Positions 21,963 through 34,061 of a stretch of 64,000 bases of DNA are shown in pieces. Where the stretch lies: positions 26,481,367-26,545,366 of the forward strand of contig NC_092087.1 of assembly GCF_045679555.1 (NCBI RefSeq), written 5' to 3'. Position 1 is the first letter of the stretch. Every line of letters begins with the position of its first letter. The translations under genes and the position numbers were made by a program. This DNA comes from Salvelinus alpinus. Its lineage: Eukaryota > Chordata > Actinopteri > Salmoniformes > Salmonidae. The notes beneath the pieces were generated by a model, which was given only the letters and a program-made list of their open reading frames with translations, searched no databases and had not been told where the DNA came from.

Positions 21963-24620
21963 CACATATGTCAGAGTCAAGGCCCGCGGGCCACATCCGG
22001 CCCGCGAGAAGGTTTTTTACGGCCCCTGGGATGATCTTGATTTATTATTAGAACCGGCCCGCAGACCGCAGCAAGCCGGCAGCCCGCAGATCTTTTACAC
22101 GCACCAATACTACATTTCCCACAATGCAACGGTGACGCACCGAGCAGTAGGCTGCTTCATTTCAATATTTATTGGCACAGCAGTCGTCAGCATCACAGTA
22201 AAATTAACTTTCAGATACCCATCAAAAATGGCAAAACGGAAGGTGGACACTGAGAACCGGGGGTTTCAAACAAGGTGGGAGTCGGAGTATATGTTCACGG
22301 AGGTAGCTGGAAAACCTGTGTGTCTTCTGTGTGGAGAAAGTGTGGCGGTACTGAAAGAGTATAATCTGAGACGACATTATGAAACGAAACACGCGGACAA
22401 AAACAAGAATATGGACATGGAACAAAGGCTACAAAAGGCAGAGGAATTAAAACGAGGCCTCAAATCTCGACAGGCTCTGTTCAAAAAAGCCAAATCACAA
22501 GGCCAGGCTGCTGTCAAGGCCAGTTTTATTTTGGCAGAAGAGATCGCTAAATCAGCCCGGCCATTTACGGAGGGGGATTTCATCAAAAACTGCATGATTA
22601 AAGTTTGTGACGAAGTTTGCCCAGAAAAAAGGCAACTCTTTTTAAATGTGAGTCTGAGCAGAAACACCATTGCCGAGAGAGTAGACCAGTTGTCCATCAA
22701 TCTAAAAGAGCAGCTTGTGAAAAAGGGAAAAGATTTCATTGCATATTCCTTGGCTGTGGATGAGAGCACCGACATTTCTGACATTGCCCAGTTGTCAATT
22801 TTCATCCGCGGAGTGGACTCCAGCCTAAGCGTGACAGAGGAGTTTTTGGCTTTACGTCCTATGCATGGCACAACTACGGGGCATGATTTGTATGAAGAGG
22901 TGTCAAGATGTGTAAATGAGATGGAGCTGCCTTGGGAAAAACTCGTGGGTTTGACAACCGACGGAGCACCTGCGATGTGTGGACACAGGAGCGGACTGGT
23001 GGCGAAGATACGGGAAAAGATGCAAGAGGAAAACGCGACAGGTGAGCTGACAGCTTATCATTGTATCATACACCAGGAAGCGTTGTGCGGTAAAGCCTTG
23101 AAAATGGAGCATGTAATGAGCATCATCACGCGCACAGTTAACTTTATCAGAGCCAAAGGTTTGAATCACCGCCAGTTCAAGGCATTTCTGACGGAGTTAG
23201 AAACGGAGCATGGTGATTTGCCTTATCACACAGAGGTGCGATGGCTAAGCCAGGGAAAGGTGCTTCAAAGATGTTTCGAGCTTCGTGAGGAGATTTGTCT
23301 GTTCTTGGACAGCAAAGGGAAAGACACAACACAACTCCGAGACGAAATGTTTCTGTGTGAAATGGCTTTTCTGTGTGACATTACGAGTCATCTGAATGCA
23401 ATGAACTTGCAGCTGCAGGGTCGGGATCATGTCATCTCTGATATGTACAGTACAGTGAAGGCATTTAAAACCAAACTGACTCTGTGGGAGACGCAGATGC
23501 GGAAAGAAAATTTGAGCCACTTTCCCAGCTGCCAGACCATGAAAGAGAAGCTCTCTACCAGTGCGTTCCCGAGCGCACAGTTGGCTGATAAAATAGGTAT
23601 GCTTGCCGCTGACTTTCGACGCCGATTTGCTGACTTTGAAGCACAAAAAAGCAGGTTGGAACTGCTCGGTAACCCATTTGCTGTTGACGTGGAAAGCTCA
23701 CCACCAAACCTCCAAATGGAGTTGATTGACCTCCAATGCAATGATGCACTGAGGGCAAAATATGCGGCAGTGGGTGCTGCGGAGTTCGCCCGTTTCCTCC
23801 CCGACACAATGCCCCAGCTGCGCATCCAGGCTGCTCAAACGTTGTCTATGTTTGGCAGCACATACCTGTGTGAACAACTGTTTTCTTTGATGAACCTGAA
23901 CAAAACATCACACAGAAGTCGACTTACTGCTGAACACCTCCACTCAATTCTGAGGATTTCCTCAGCTCAGAGCCTTACCCCGAACATTGATGAACTTGTG
24001 GAAAAGATGGGACACCACCAAGTATCACCCTCAACCTCAAACAAGTGAACATTACTGTGCAATCACATATTTAGAGTTTTTACTCAGTTCAAGTTTAAAA
24101 GTTAAAGTTTAATATTTGTTTTCACTGCATGTTACTTCTCCTTAAACAAAGTGTTGTTTTTGATTAATAGATTTTTGCACTTTATTTTATTGTATTTCAA
24201 TCCAATTATATTTTAAAAATATTTCAGTTGAGTGGATGATAGAAAATTGCTATTATTGTTTTTTTCTTTGAAGTAAATTTAGCCCACTTTTGCTAAAATA
24301 GAAAATATAGGCTACTGATGGTGCCTTGAATACCGGTTTCTTTCATTTAATGTTCATGTTATGGGGATTTTTATATAAAGGAAATTTGTCTTTTGTGTCT
24401 GTTGAAAATTAAAGATTACTGACAGAGCCATAAGAAAATATTGCTTTATTTATCTGATCATATTGGAATATATTTGTTAGGTTTTCAGTAGGTTCAATTA
24501 GGTTCACTAGACTATATGCGTCATTTAAAAAAATTTCAATGAACATTCGAACAGTCCGGCCCTCGGCTTGTAGCTAAATTTTTTATTTGGCCCTCCGTCC
24601 ATTTGACTTTGACACCCCTG
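21963..24620 (+). mobile_element. hAT transposon with intact transposase and perfect 8-bp target duplication
   Basis: The 2658-bp element is flanked by the identical octamer CTTTAGAG (21955-21962 and 24621-24628). The inverted ends read CACATATGTCAGAGTCAAGG on the left and, on the other strand, CAGGGGTGTCAAAGTCAAAT on the right, followed on both sides by GC-rich arms (CCGCGGGCCACATCCGG; GGGCCGGAC). The left terminal triplet is CAC where the right has CAG. The single long open frame is uninterrupted. The perfect TSD and intact frame suggest recent activity. Confidence 0.93.
22228..24048 (+). CDS. hAT transposase with N-terminal zinc finger, 606 aa, uninterrupted
   Basis: A cut-and-paste DDE transposase of the hAT superfamily, similar to the proteins often annotated in fish as GTF2I-repeat-domain-2-like or ZBED-like. 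The frame opens at 22132, but ATG 22228 is preferred because of its strong context (AAAAATGG) and because the protein then starts MAKRKVD. The N-terminus has a CLLCGESVAVLKEY...RRHYETKH zinc finger. The catalytic core keeps D178 (AVDESTD, codon at 22759), D245 (LTTDGAPAMCG, codon at 22960), the CIIHQE motif, an EVRWLSQGKVLQR segment, and E549 (YLCEQLFS, codon at 23872) in the C-terminal dimerisation block (TLSMFGSTYLCEQLFSLMNL). All key residues I can assess are present, so it may be competent. Domestication as a host gene is less likely because TIRs and TSD are retained. Confidence 0.9.
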   Translation: MAKRKVDTENRGFQTRWESEYMFTEVAGKPVCLLCGESVAVLKEYNLRRHYETKHADKNKNMDMEQRLQKAEELKRGLKSRQALFKKAKSQGQAAVKASFILAEEIAKSARPFTEGDFIKNCMIKVCDEVCPEKRQLFLNVSLSRNTIAERVDQLSINLKEQLVKKGKDFIAYSLAVDESTDISDIAQLSIFIRGVDSSLSVTEEFLALRPMHGTTTGHDLYEEVSRCVNEMELPWEKLVGLTTDGAPAMCGHRSGLVAKIREKMQEENATGELTAYHCIIHQEALCGKALKMEHVMSIITRTVNFIRAKGLNHRQFKAFLTELETEHGDLPYHTEVRWLSQGKVLQRCFELREEICLFLDSKGKDTTQLRDEMFLCEMAFLCDITSHLNAMNLQLQGRDHVISDMYSTVKAFKTKLTLWETQMRKENLSHFPSCQTMKEKLSTSAFPSAQLADKIGMLAADFRRRFADFEAQKSRLELLGNPFAVDVESSPPNLQMELIDLQCNDALRAKYAAVGAAEFARFLPDTMPQLRIQAAQTLSMFGSTYLCEQLFSLMNLNKTSHRSRLTAEHLHSILRISSAQSLTPNIDELVEKMGHHQVSPSTSNK

Positions 24621-24628
24621 CTTTAGAG

Positions 24629-25822
24629 GCTGTCTTTCATTGTTCTTATGTCTTGCTGTGGTCAAATAACATAGGGCGAGAGAGGAGTTCTCATTTTGTT
24701 GACTGTTATGACCAAAACAGCTGCACAAACTTGAGACACATTTCTGTTCTGTCTTTTCCCCCCTGTTTTACTGAGCCCCTAGGCCACTGCAATTAAGTCA
24801 TACCCGCAGAGATGCACATTGTCACCAAAGAAATTAGTAGTGGAAAAAAACAACCCCCTCTTTTGTCACCAGTCATCTGTGTATAAATCTAACGGAACAC
24901 ATGTTTCAAAACTCATCAGAGCACACAGCCTTACTTCATCAACCCAACCCATATATTTATTAATTTCGTTTACATATCTTCTCATCCCTGCAGGCCTTTA
25001 CCCAAGGACAGAGGGGTTGTGCAGTCAGTGTGTGTCAATGGTTTGTGCTTAATTAAAGCTGAGATGAGAAGCACCACAGATTGTAAGCCAAATGCTTTCT
25101 GGGCTGCACACCATAGAGGAGTAGATAATCCCTGAGTTGTGTTGATGCAGGACAGTGGTCTGGACCGCTGGGGGCCAGCTGACTCCAGGAATATTACACT
25201 GGAGAGAACAAACATCCCATATATGGCTCTGGGAAAGGGGGATACCTCGTCAGTTGTCCAACTGAATGTGTTCAACAGCAATATGTCTTCCGCATTTAAC
25301 CCAACCCCTCTGAATCAGAGAGGTGGGCTGCCTTAATCAATGTCCATGGCGCCCAGTGAACAGTGGGTTAACTGCCTTGCTCGGGCAGGATGACAGATTT
25401 TAACCATGTCAGCTCGGGGATTTGATCCAGCAACTTTTCTGTTATTGGCCCAACGCTCTAACCACTAGGCTACCCTCTGGTAATAGCATCTTTGTTATTT
25501 GTCTCACTGAATGTTGTGGTCCATGTATTTACACAGTACATTCTTATGGGAATGTGGTTTGAATACTTCTATACTTGTGTTTGTCATAGGGAGTTTGTAT
25601 GGGGCTTGTGAAAAGCACTGAATGTGTTGAAGTATGTAACATTCAAAGCATGCCAACTTGAAAACAGCGTGTCTTTCAATTTGCAGAATGAAGTTGATCA
25701 TGCCTAAGCTAATGACGATAACATATTTCAAATGAAGCTAAACTGCTGCAGGTCAACAGAGTGAAAAGAAGTGTGATTGACCACCTGTTACTGAGGAGAC
25801 TGCTAACAAAGGCATGTGTGTT
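24629..25822. other. Intergenic DNA with one SINE
   Basis: Between the intact hAT and the next Tc1. Apart from the reversed tRNA-derived SINE at about 25258-25483, nothing recognisable was seen; short open frames look random. Confidence 0.6.
25258..25483 (-). mobile_element. HpaI-type tRNA-derived SINE, reverse orientation
   Basis: Read on the minus strand it starts GGGTAGCCTAGTGGTTAGAG (A-box region) and continues CGTTGGGCCAATAAC with a degenerate B box (GGATCAAATCC). This is the arrangement of the salmonid HpaI SINE family. The 3' half (GGGTTAAATGCGGAAG on the minus strand) lies at about 25300-25258. Confidence 0.8.
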
Positions 25823-25825
25823 ATA

Positions 25826-27262
25826 AACTCAGCAAAAAAAGAAATGTCCTCTCACTGTCAACTGCGTTTATTTTCAGGAAACTTAACATTTGTACATATT
25901 TGTATGAACATAACAAGATTCAAAACCTGGGACATAAACTGAACAAGTTCCACAGACATGTGACTAACAGATTGAATAATGTGTCCCTGAACAAAGGGGG
26001 GGTCAAAATCAAAAGTAACAGTCAGTATCTGGTGTGGCCACCAGCTGCATTAAGTACTGCAGTGCATCTCCTCTTCATGGACTGCACCAGATTTGCCAGT
26101 TCTTGCTGTGAGATGATACCCTACTCTTCCAGCAACGCACCTGCAAGTTCCCGGACATTTCTGGGGGTATGGCCCTAGCCCTCACCCTCCGATCCAACAG
26201 GTCCCAGGCGTGCTCAAAGGGATTGAGATTCGGGCTCTTCGCTGGCCCTGGCAGAACACTGACATTCCTATCTTGCAGGAAATCACGCACAGAACGAGCA
26301 GTATGGCTGGTGGCATTGTCATGCTGGAAGGATGAGCCTGCAGGAAGGGTGCCACATGAGAGAGGAGGATTTCTTCCCTGTAACGCACAGCGTTGAGATT
26401 TCCTGCAATGACAACAAGCTCAGTCCGATGGTGCTGTGACACACCGGCCCAGACCATGACGGACCCTCCACGTCCAAATCGATCCCGCTCCAGAGTACAG
26501 GCCTCGATGTAACTCTCATTCCTTCGACAATAAACGCAAATCTGACCAGCACCCCTGGTGAGACAAAACCGCGACTCGTCAGTGAAGAGCACTTTTTGCC
26601 AGTCCTGTCTGGTCCAGCGACGGTGGGTTTGTGCCCATAGGCGACGTTTGTCTGGTGAGGACCTGCCTTACAACAGGCCTGCAAGCCCTTAGTCCAGCAT
26701 CTCTCAGGCTATTGCTGACAGTCTGAGCACTGATGGAGGGATTGTGCGTTCCTGGTGTAACTCGGGCAGTTGTTGTTACCATCCTGTACCTGTCCCGCAG
26801 GTGTGATGTTCGGATGTACCGATCCTGTGCAGGTGTTGTTACACGTGATCTGCCACTGCGAGGACGATCAGCTGTCCGTCCTGTCTCACGGTACAGACAT
26901 TGCAATTTATTGCCCTGGCCACATCTGCTGTCCTCATGCCTCCTTGCAGGATGCCTAAGGCATGTTCACGCAGATGAGCAGAGACCCTGGGCATCTTTCT
27001 TTTGGTGTTTTTCAGTAGAAAGGCCTCTTTAGGCCTTTTTTTCATAACTGTGACCTTAATTGCCTACCGTCTGTAAGCTGTTAGTGTCTTAACGACCGTT
27101 CCACAGGTGCATGTTCATTAATTGTTTAAGGTTCATTGAACAAGCATGGGAATCAGTGTTTAAACCCTTAACAATGAAGATCTGTGAAGTTATTTGGATT
27201 TTTACGAATTATCTTTGAAAGACAGGGTCCTGAAAAAGGGACGTTTCTTTTTTTGCTGAATT
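25826..27262 (-). mobile_element. Tc1 element with complete inverted ends, transposase broken
   Basis: The left end reads AACTCAGCAAAAAAAGAAAT after TA. The right end, on the other strand, reads AATTCAGCAAAAAAAGAAAC before TA (27263-27264). The 1.4-kb body carries transposase sequence on the minus strand in several frames. It starts near 27045 (KMPRVSAHLREHALGILQGG), continues with a DNA-binding block around 26580-26905, and ends with the RNase-H-like part (FTDESRFCL, VMVWAGVS) around 26182-26592, then PFEHAWDLLDRRVR near 26240. Several frameshifts make it inactive, though end structure and motifs are well preserved. Confidence 0.88.
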
Positions 27263-27264
27263 TA

Positions 27265-29230
27265 TCTGTTTGTCCTTCTGACTGACTCTCATGGCCAGTT
27301 TAGGGCTCATGAAGAGCATTCAGATGATTCTAAATAGAATGTCTGTAGCATGTGACTGCCAATTAACCAATGTTCCTGACATTCCATTGGCCCAGGTATG
27401 CACGGAACTCAGTCATGTGATGACGCTAAAGTTAGCAGACAGGGATTCATAGGATGAAACACAGAGAGTCTGAAATCCAGAGGCTGTTCCTGTATCATGA
27501 CCATGACTGAATAAAACTAGCACGTTGTCCAGCGGTTAACACAGAACACATCTTTCTGTTCTGGGAACACTAAGCTCTGACTTGGTTAACTGGGAGGTAT
27601 GCACATCATGGGTAGTGGCCAGATGGAAGGCTATCAGCTGAGACATAAAGACGGATAATTCTCCTGTCTGCTGAGATCCCTGAGGAAGGTCAGAAGCTAT
27701 TAAGTGATCTTCAAGGCCAGCACAGAGAAGGCGCCTATCTGATGTATGTAGAGAGTACGGCACCAAATTACAGCTCCACTCAGAGGGGACTGAAATAGCC
27801 TGATTCAGTTATTTAGCTGGTGAATAGAAGGTGCGTGACAGGAATGCCTGAGGATTTTACTGGCCGTCTCCCCCTTGCCGTGTGTCCAATTACCATGGTA
27901 AGAAATCACCATAACAACACAGTCAGTCCACACAAAACAAACACACACACACAAACTGCACAGCGATTAAAGTAGCCTCAGACCTGACCTTTGATAGTAG
28001 CTGACATTGAGATTGATGAATCAATCAGGAATTAAATGATTTCGTTAGCTGAGAAGAGATAAAACAATTAAAGGCTGAACTGCAATTTGTCAACCTCAGA
28101 TGTAGATATTGATACAGAGAGATTTGCAGGCTTTCTCTATATTCCACTGACTAAAGCTGGATGTTTTTGGATAATTGGCCAATATGACCCATAATCCTGA
28201 CTGCGGTTCAGGAACAAGGAGGGGATTTCATTCTCTGATGACCACCCAGAGTCCTCTCCTAAACAACAGGGCCCGCTCCCTCACAAAGTTGTGCATGAGT
28301 GCCTTTGGCTGTCCTGAGCCTGACCCATCTCCTGAGGATGTTGTGTTAATACAGGGTGACAGTTAGTAACCCCTCTATCTGGTATTAACTCCATCTGCTA
28401 TACCTCAACTCACTGGGCATCCCCCCCCACCCCGTACTGCTTTAACTCTTACCCAGTTTCAGATCAAAAACTGGGGGACATATTGGACCCACATCTCATT
28501 CTAGCTGCCCACCTACATACAAAGGTGAGAAATTGTGAAGTGTCCCATGAATTAAGTGAATTATACCAAAAGTGTTAGTCAAGGTCATAGCAGGTAAGAA
28601 TTGTACCTCAACTCAACTCATTAACCTAAGCTTAGCTCCAACCCAGTCTTCATCAACAACACTTGCCTTAAACTGTCCTCTATCCACAGCCTTCTTTAAC
28701 TCTCACTTTAATCCAGGCTTTAAAAGGCTCAGTGCAATTCTGTGTGTTATATCATATTGTACAACAGCTGATGAAACTAACACTGTAAAATTGTGAAAAC
28801 ATTTGATCAGTGTTATTTCCTGATAGTTGCTGGTTGAAAATACAATCTACACAGGACCTTCAAGTTTCACGTTTTATTTGTGAAATGCGTGACTTGCAAG
28901 CCTTTCCCAACAGTGTAGTATTCAATATAAAAATAGTCAAACAAAACATGAGAAATAAGAAAGGAAGAAAAAAACTGGAAAATGTAAGTTATACACAGGT
29001 ACCAATTTTACAATTTGCAAGGATACTGTAGTAGTTGAGGTAGAACTTTTCAACTACGTACTACTATTTAGCTACTTTGCAACTACTTAGCCTGTTAGCT
29101 AACCCTTTTAGCTGACCCTCCCCTAACCCTTTCAGATAACACTTCCCCTAACCTTAACCCTTTAACGTAACTAAACTTAGCCCTAACCTTAACCCTAACC
29201 CCTAGCCTAACTAACGTTAGCCAGCTAGCT
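27265..29230. other. Intergenic DNA, no gene seen
   Basis: No exon, transposon end or RNA gene was recognised. The short open frames here lack domains. The last 150 bp (about 29090-29225) are rich in AACCCTAA/TAACCTTAACC-like runs. Confidence 0.55.
29100..29215. repeat. Degenerate CCCTAA-like (telomere-like) repeat
   Basis: Contains CCCTAACCTTAACCCTAACC and several variants (CCCCTAACC, CTTAACCC) over about 110 bp. The spacing is irregular, so it is a decayed satellite or interstitial telomere-like tract and not a telomere. Confidence 0.55.
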
Positions 29231-29231
29231 A

Positions 29232-30510
29232 CAGTGGCTTGCAAAAAGTATTCACCCCCCTTGGCATTTTTCCTATTTTGTTGCCTTACAACCTGGAATT
29301 AAAATAGATTTTTGGGGGGTTTGTATCACTTGATTTACACAACATGCCTACCACTTTGAAGATGCAAAATATTTGTTTCTTGTGAAACAAATAAGAAAGA
29401 CACAACAACTGAAAACTTGAATGTGCATAACTATTCACCCCCCCCCCCCCCCCCTTGACTAGGCCATTCCAAGACATTTAAATGTTTCTCCTTAAACCAC
29501 TCTTGTTGCTTTAAATCTCTGGAAGACTGAAACAGGTTTCCCTCAAGAATTCCCCTGTATTTAGCACCATCCATCATTCCTTCAATTCTGACCAGTTTCC
29601 CAGTCCCTGTCGATGGAAAAACATCCCCACAGCATGATGCTGCCACCACCATGTTTCACTGGGGATGGTGTTTTCGGGGTGATGAGAGGTGTTGGGTTTC
29701 CGCCAGACAACGTTTTCCTTGATGGCCAAAAAGCTCAAATTTAATCTCATCTGACCAGAGTACCTTCTTCCATATGTTTGGGGAGTCTCCCACATGCCTT
29801 TTAGCGAACACCAAAAGTGTTTGCTTATTTTTTTCTTTAAGCAATGGCTTTTTTCTGACCACTCTTCCGTAAAGCCGAGCTCTGTGGAGTGTGAGGCTTA
29901 AAGTGGTCCTATGGACAGCTCCTTCAGGGTTATTTTGGAGCTCTTTGTTGCCTCTCTGATTAATGCCCTCCTTGCCTGGTCTGTGAGTTTTGGTGGGCGG
30001 CCCTCTCTTGGCAGGTTTGTTGTGGTGCCATATTCATAAAAAATGTTTATAATGGATTTAATGGTGCTCTGTGGGATGTTCAAAGTTTCAGATATTTTTT
30101 TATAACACAACCCTGATCTGTACTTCTCCACAACGTTGTCCCTGACCTGTTTGGAGAGCTCCTTGGTCTTCATGGTGCCGCCCCTTGCTTAGTGGTGTTG
30201 CAGACTCTGGGGCCTTTCATAACAGGTGTATATATACTGAGATCATGTAACACTTAGATTGTGGACTTTATTTAACTAATTATGTGACTTCTGAAGGTAA
30301 TTTGTTGCACCAGATCTTTAGGGGCTTCATAGCAAAGTGGGTGAATACATATGCACGCACCACTTTTCAGTTTTTATAATTTTTTTCATTGCACTTCACC
30401 AATTTGGGCTATTTTGTGAAGTACAAAATAAAAATCAATTTAAATGACAGGTTGTAATGCAACAAAATAGAAAAAACGCCAAGGGGGATGAATACTTTTG
30501 CAAGGCACTG
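29232..30510 (-). mobile_element. Tc1 element flanked by TA, transposase broken
   Basis: The left end is TA + CAGTGGCTTGCAAAAAGTAT and the right end, on the other strand, is CAGTGCCTTGCAAAAGTATT next to TA (30511-30512). Transposase pieces on the minus strand start at 30173 (KTKELSKQVRDNVVEKYRSG, the N-terminal HTH). The core follows at 29430-29870, with LWSDEIKFELFGHQGKR. A poly-C run of about 19 at 29438-29454 and frameshifts disrupt it. Confidence 0.88.
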
Positions 30511-31121
30511 TAGCCACCTAGCTAGAATTCGTAACATATCATGCAGCATTTCCCTTCATAATGTGTTGTTTCCTGATCTGCCACATCCACAGTGAAACTG
30601 TGCCAGCTTGGGGCTGGGTAGTAATCCACAAATTAAACAACTGGGAGACATCTCATGGTAATGGAGAGTGGCACACCGGGTATCTTTATACCGCCACGAT
30701 AGAGGGCTCCGTCTGGTTCATGGTGTCACGTCCCCAGGCCCTCTGGCAGTAACTCATTAATGAGCCCCAGGTCCCAGAGGGGGTCCCATCTGTGTGCCAC
30801 CTGCACTAAATCACCACAACCAAAATCTCTCTCGCTCGCTCTCTTTAATAACCCTCTTTCTTTCGCTCTCTCACCCCCTCTCTCTCTTTCCCAGCATAAT
30901 GGGTTGACCACTTTAGCCCTCAGATGTAAATGAGGCAGAGAGTGTCGGTGATGTTTTCATTCCAGGACATACTTTTCTTTATTCATCACCAGGCTGGCAC
31001 TCATTACCTAGAGTGATTCATACAAGGTTGCCATTGCGTTGTTTGATCCCATCCCAGGTTATGGTTTTAAATCCTCTTTAAACTGTTATTGCACAATGCA
31101 AAAATGTTTGAGGTACTATGC

Positions 31122-34061
31122 ACTGAGTGTACAAAACATTAGGAACACCTGCTCTTTCCATGATATAAACTGACCAGGTGAATCAAGGTGAAAGCTATGA
31201 TGCCTTATTCATGTCACCTGCAAAATCCACTTCAATCAGTGTAGATGAAGGGGAGACGGGTTAAAGAAGGATTTTTAAGCCTTGAGACAATTGAGACATG
31301 GCCTTTGTATGTGTGCAATTCAGAGGGTGGATAGGCAAAGATTTAAGTTCCTTTGAATGGGGTATGGTAGTAGGTGCCAGGCGCACCGATTTAAATGTAT
31401 CAAGAACTGCAACGCTGTTGGGTTTTTCATGCACAACAGTTTCCCGTGTGTATCAAGAATGGTCCACCACCCAAAGGACATCCAGCCAACTTGACACAAC
31501 TGTGGGAAGCATTCAAGTCAACATGGGCCAGCATCATTTTGTTTTTGTTTTTTGCAGTGTTTGTCACGCATTTTGTAGATAATGTTGCTGCTACCGTCTC
31601 TTATGAGCGAAAAGAGCTTCTGGATATCAGAACAGCGATTACTCATCTCAAACTGGATGAAGATTCTTTCTTTAATGAGTCCGATGTGAAGGATATACTG
31701 CTTTGTCGAGACCAGGCCCAAATGCCATTCATCTGTGTGAAGAAAAGACTGATAAAAAGGGGGAGGAGTGCAGGGTGCATTGTGAGAATTCACCAGCGAG
31801 TAGGTAAACCACCACTACCCTCCGTATTATTGGTCAACATGCAATCATTGGAAAATAAACTGGACAATCTATGGTTAAGACTATCCTACCAACGAAACAT
31901 TAAAAACTGTAATATATTATGTTTCACCAAGTCGTGGCTGGACGATGACACAGATAATATAGAGCTGGCTGGATTTTCCATGCATCAGCAGGACAGAGCA
32001 GCTACGTCTGGTAAGACGATGGGCGGGGGTGTGTGTCCATTTGTCAATAACTGCTGGTGCGAGATGTCTAATATTGAAGAAGTCTCGAGGTACTACTTGC
32101 CTGAGGAAGAAAACCTCATGATAAGCTGTGGACCACACTATCTACCAAGAGATTTCTCATCTATATTATTCGTAGCCGTCTAATTTACCACCACAAACCA
32201 ATGCTGGCACTAAGGCCGCACTCAACGAGCTGTATAAGGCCATAAGCAAACAAGAAAATGTTCATCCAGAAGTGGCGCTCTTAGTGGCCGGGGACTTCAA
32301 TGCAGGCAAACTTAAATCCGTTTTACCTCATTTCTACCAGCATGTCATGTGCAACCAGAGGGGAAAAAAACTCTAGACCACCTTTACTCCACACACAGAG
32401 ATGCATACAAAGCTCTCCCTCGCCCTCCATTTGGCAAATCTATACTCCTGCTTACAAGAAAAAACTAAAGCAGGAAGTACCAGTGACTCGCTCAATACGG
32501 AAGTGGTCATATGACGCGGATGCTACGCTACAGGACTGTTTTGCCAACACAGACTGGAATATGTTCCAGTATTTATCCAATGGCATTGAGGAGTATACCA
32601 CCTCAGTCACAGGATTCATCAATAAGTGCATCGATGACGTCGCCCCCACAACACTGAAGCATGCATGAGAGCACCAGCTGTTCCGGACGACTGTGTGATC
32701 ACGCTCCCCATAGCCAATGTGAACAAGACCTTTAATAAACAGGTCAACATTCACAAAGCCGCGGGGCCAGATGGATTGCCAGGACGTGTACTCAAAGCAT
32801 GCGCAGACCAACTGGCAAGTGTCTTCACTGACATTTTCAACCTCTCCCTGACCGAGTCTGTAATACCTACATGTTTCAAGCAGACCAACATAGTCCCTGT
32901 GTCCAAGAAAGCGAAGATAACTTGCCTAAATGACTACTGCCCCGTAGCACTCACGACCATAGCCATGAAGTGCTTTGAAAGGCTGGTCATGGCTCACATC
33001 AACACCATCATTTCGGAAACCCTAGACCCACTCCAATTCACATACCGCCCCAACAGATCCACAGATTACACAATCTAAATCGCACACCACACTGCCTATT
33101 CCCACCTTGACAAAAGGAACACCTACGTGAGAATGCTGTTCATTGACTACAGCTTAGCGTTCAACACCATAGTGCCCACAAAGCTCATCACTAAGATAAC
33201 GAACTATCATGGTCCAAACACATCAAGACAGTTGTAAAGAGGGCACAACAACACCTTTCCCCCCTCAGAAGACTGAAAAGATTTGGCATGGGTCCGCAGA
33301 TCCTCAAAAAGTTCTACAGCTGCACCATCGAGAGCATCCTGACCGGTTGCATCACCGCCTGATATGGCAACTGCTCGGCATCTAACCGCAAGGCGCTACA
33401 GAGGGTAGTGCGTACGGCCCATTACATCACTGAGGCCAAGCTTCCTGCCATCCAGGACCTATATTCTAGGCGGTGTCAGATGAAGGCCCAAAGAATTGGC
33501 AAAGACTCCAGTCACTTAAGTCATAGACTGTTCTCTCTGCTACCGCACGGCAAGCGGTACCGGAGCGCCAAGTCTAGGTCCAAAAGGCTCCTTAACAGCT
33601 TCTACCCCCAAGTCATAAGACTGCTGAACAATTAATCAAATTCCCCCCCCCCCCCCCTTGTTTTACACTGCTGCTACTCCTACCTACATGTACAAATTAC
33701 CTCAACTAACTTGTACCCTCGCACATTGACTCGGTACCGGTACCCCCTGTAAATAGCCTCATTATTGTTATGTAATTTTCTTGTTACTTTTGATTTTATT
33801 TATTTTTTACTTTAGTCTATTTAGTAAATCTTTTTTTAACTCTATTTCTTGAATTGCATTGTTGGTTAAGGGCTTGTAAGTAAGCATTTCATGGTAAGGT
33901 TGTGTTCAGCGCATGTGACAAATAACATTTGATTTGATCCCTGTGGAACACATTCGACACCTTGTAGTCCATACCCCAACGAATTGAGGCTGTTCTGAGG
34001 GGAAAAAGGGGGTGCAACTCAATATTAAGAAGGTTTTCGTAATGTTTTGTACACTCAGTGT
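31122..34061. mobile_element. Tc1-type element interrupted by a LINE
   Basis: The inverted ends are ACTGAGTGTACAAAACATTA on the left and, on the opposite strand, the same with ATTACGAAAACC on the right (about 34030-34061). The element's own left part (31122-31534, with an HTH-like frame around 31298-31490) and right part (33939-34061) are separated by a 2.4-kb LINE. Joined, GGCCAGCAT and CCCTGTGGAACAC form continuous element sequence, as suggested by the related fragment at 12461. The LINE therefore inserted into a resident Tc1 copy. Confidence 0.8.
31535..33938 (+). mobile_element. Non-LTR retrotransposon (LINE), internally deleted
   Basis: The + strand encodes an APE-type endonuclease fragment (NMQSLENKLDNL, FTKSWLDDDTDN, GGGVCPFVNN; about 31835-32080). 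A reverse-transcriptase N-terminal half follows ([35 protein letters not shown]; about 32750-33080). After 33080 the frame breaks and jumps to the C-terminal part (IESILTGCITAWYGNCSA, HRLFSLLPHGKRYRS; about 33230-33634), skipping the palm segment that carries the YADD catalytic motif. The 3' UTR ends CAAATAACATTTGATTTGAT. L2 or Rex1-like by general sequence flavour; clade not certain. It is defective. Confidence 0.85.

Noticed and set aside
22132..24048. Reading the 638-codon frame as a host zinc-finger gene
   Set aside because: hAT ends and an exact 8-bp target duplication enclose it, and catalytic motifs are those of a transposase; host domestication is not needed to explain it.
29100..29215. 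Telomere or recent chromosome-fusion point
   Set aside because: The CCCTAA-like units are irregular, short and mixed with CTTAACC variants; it looks like a decayed simple repeat.
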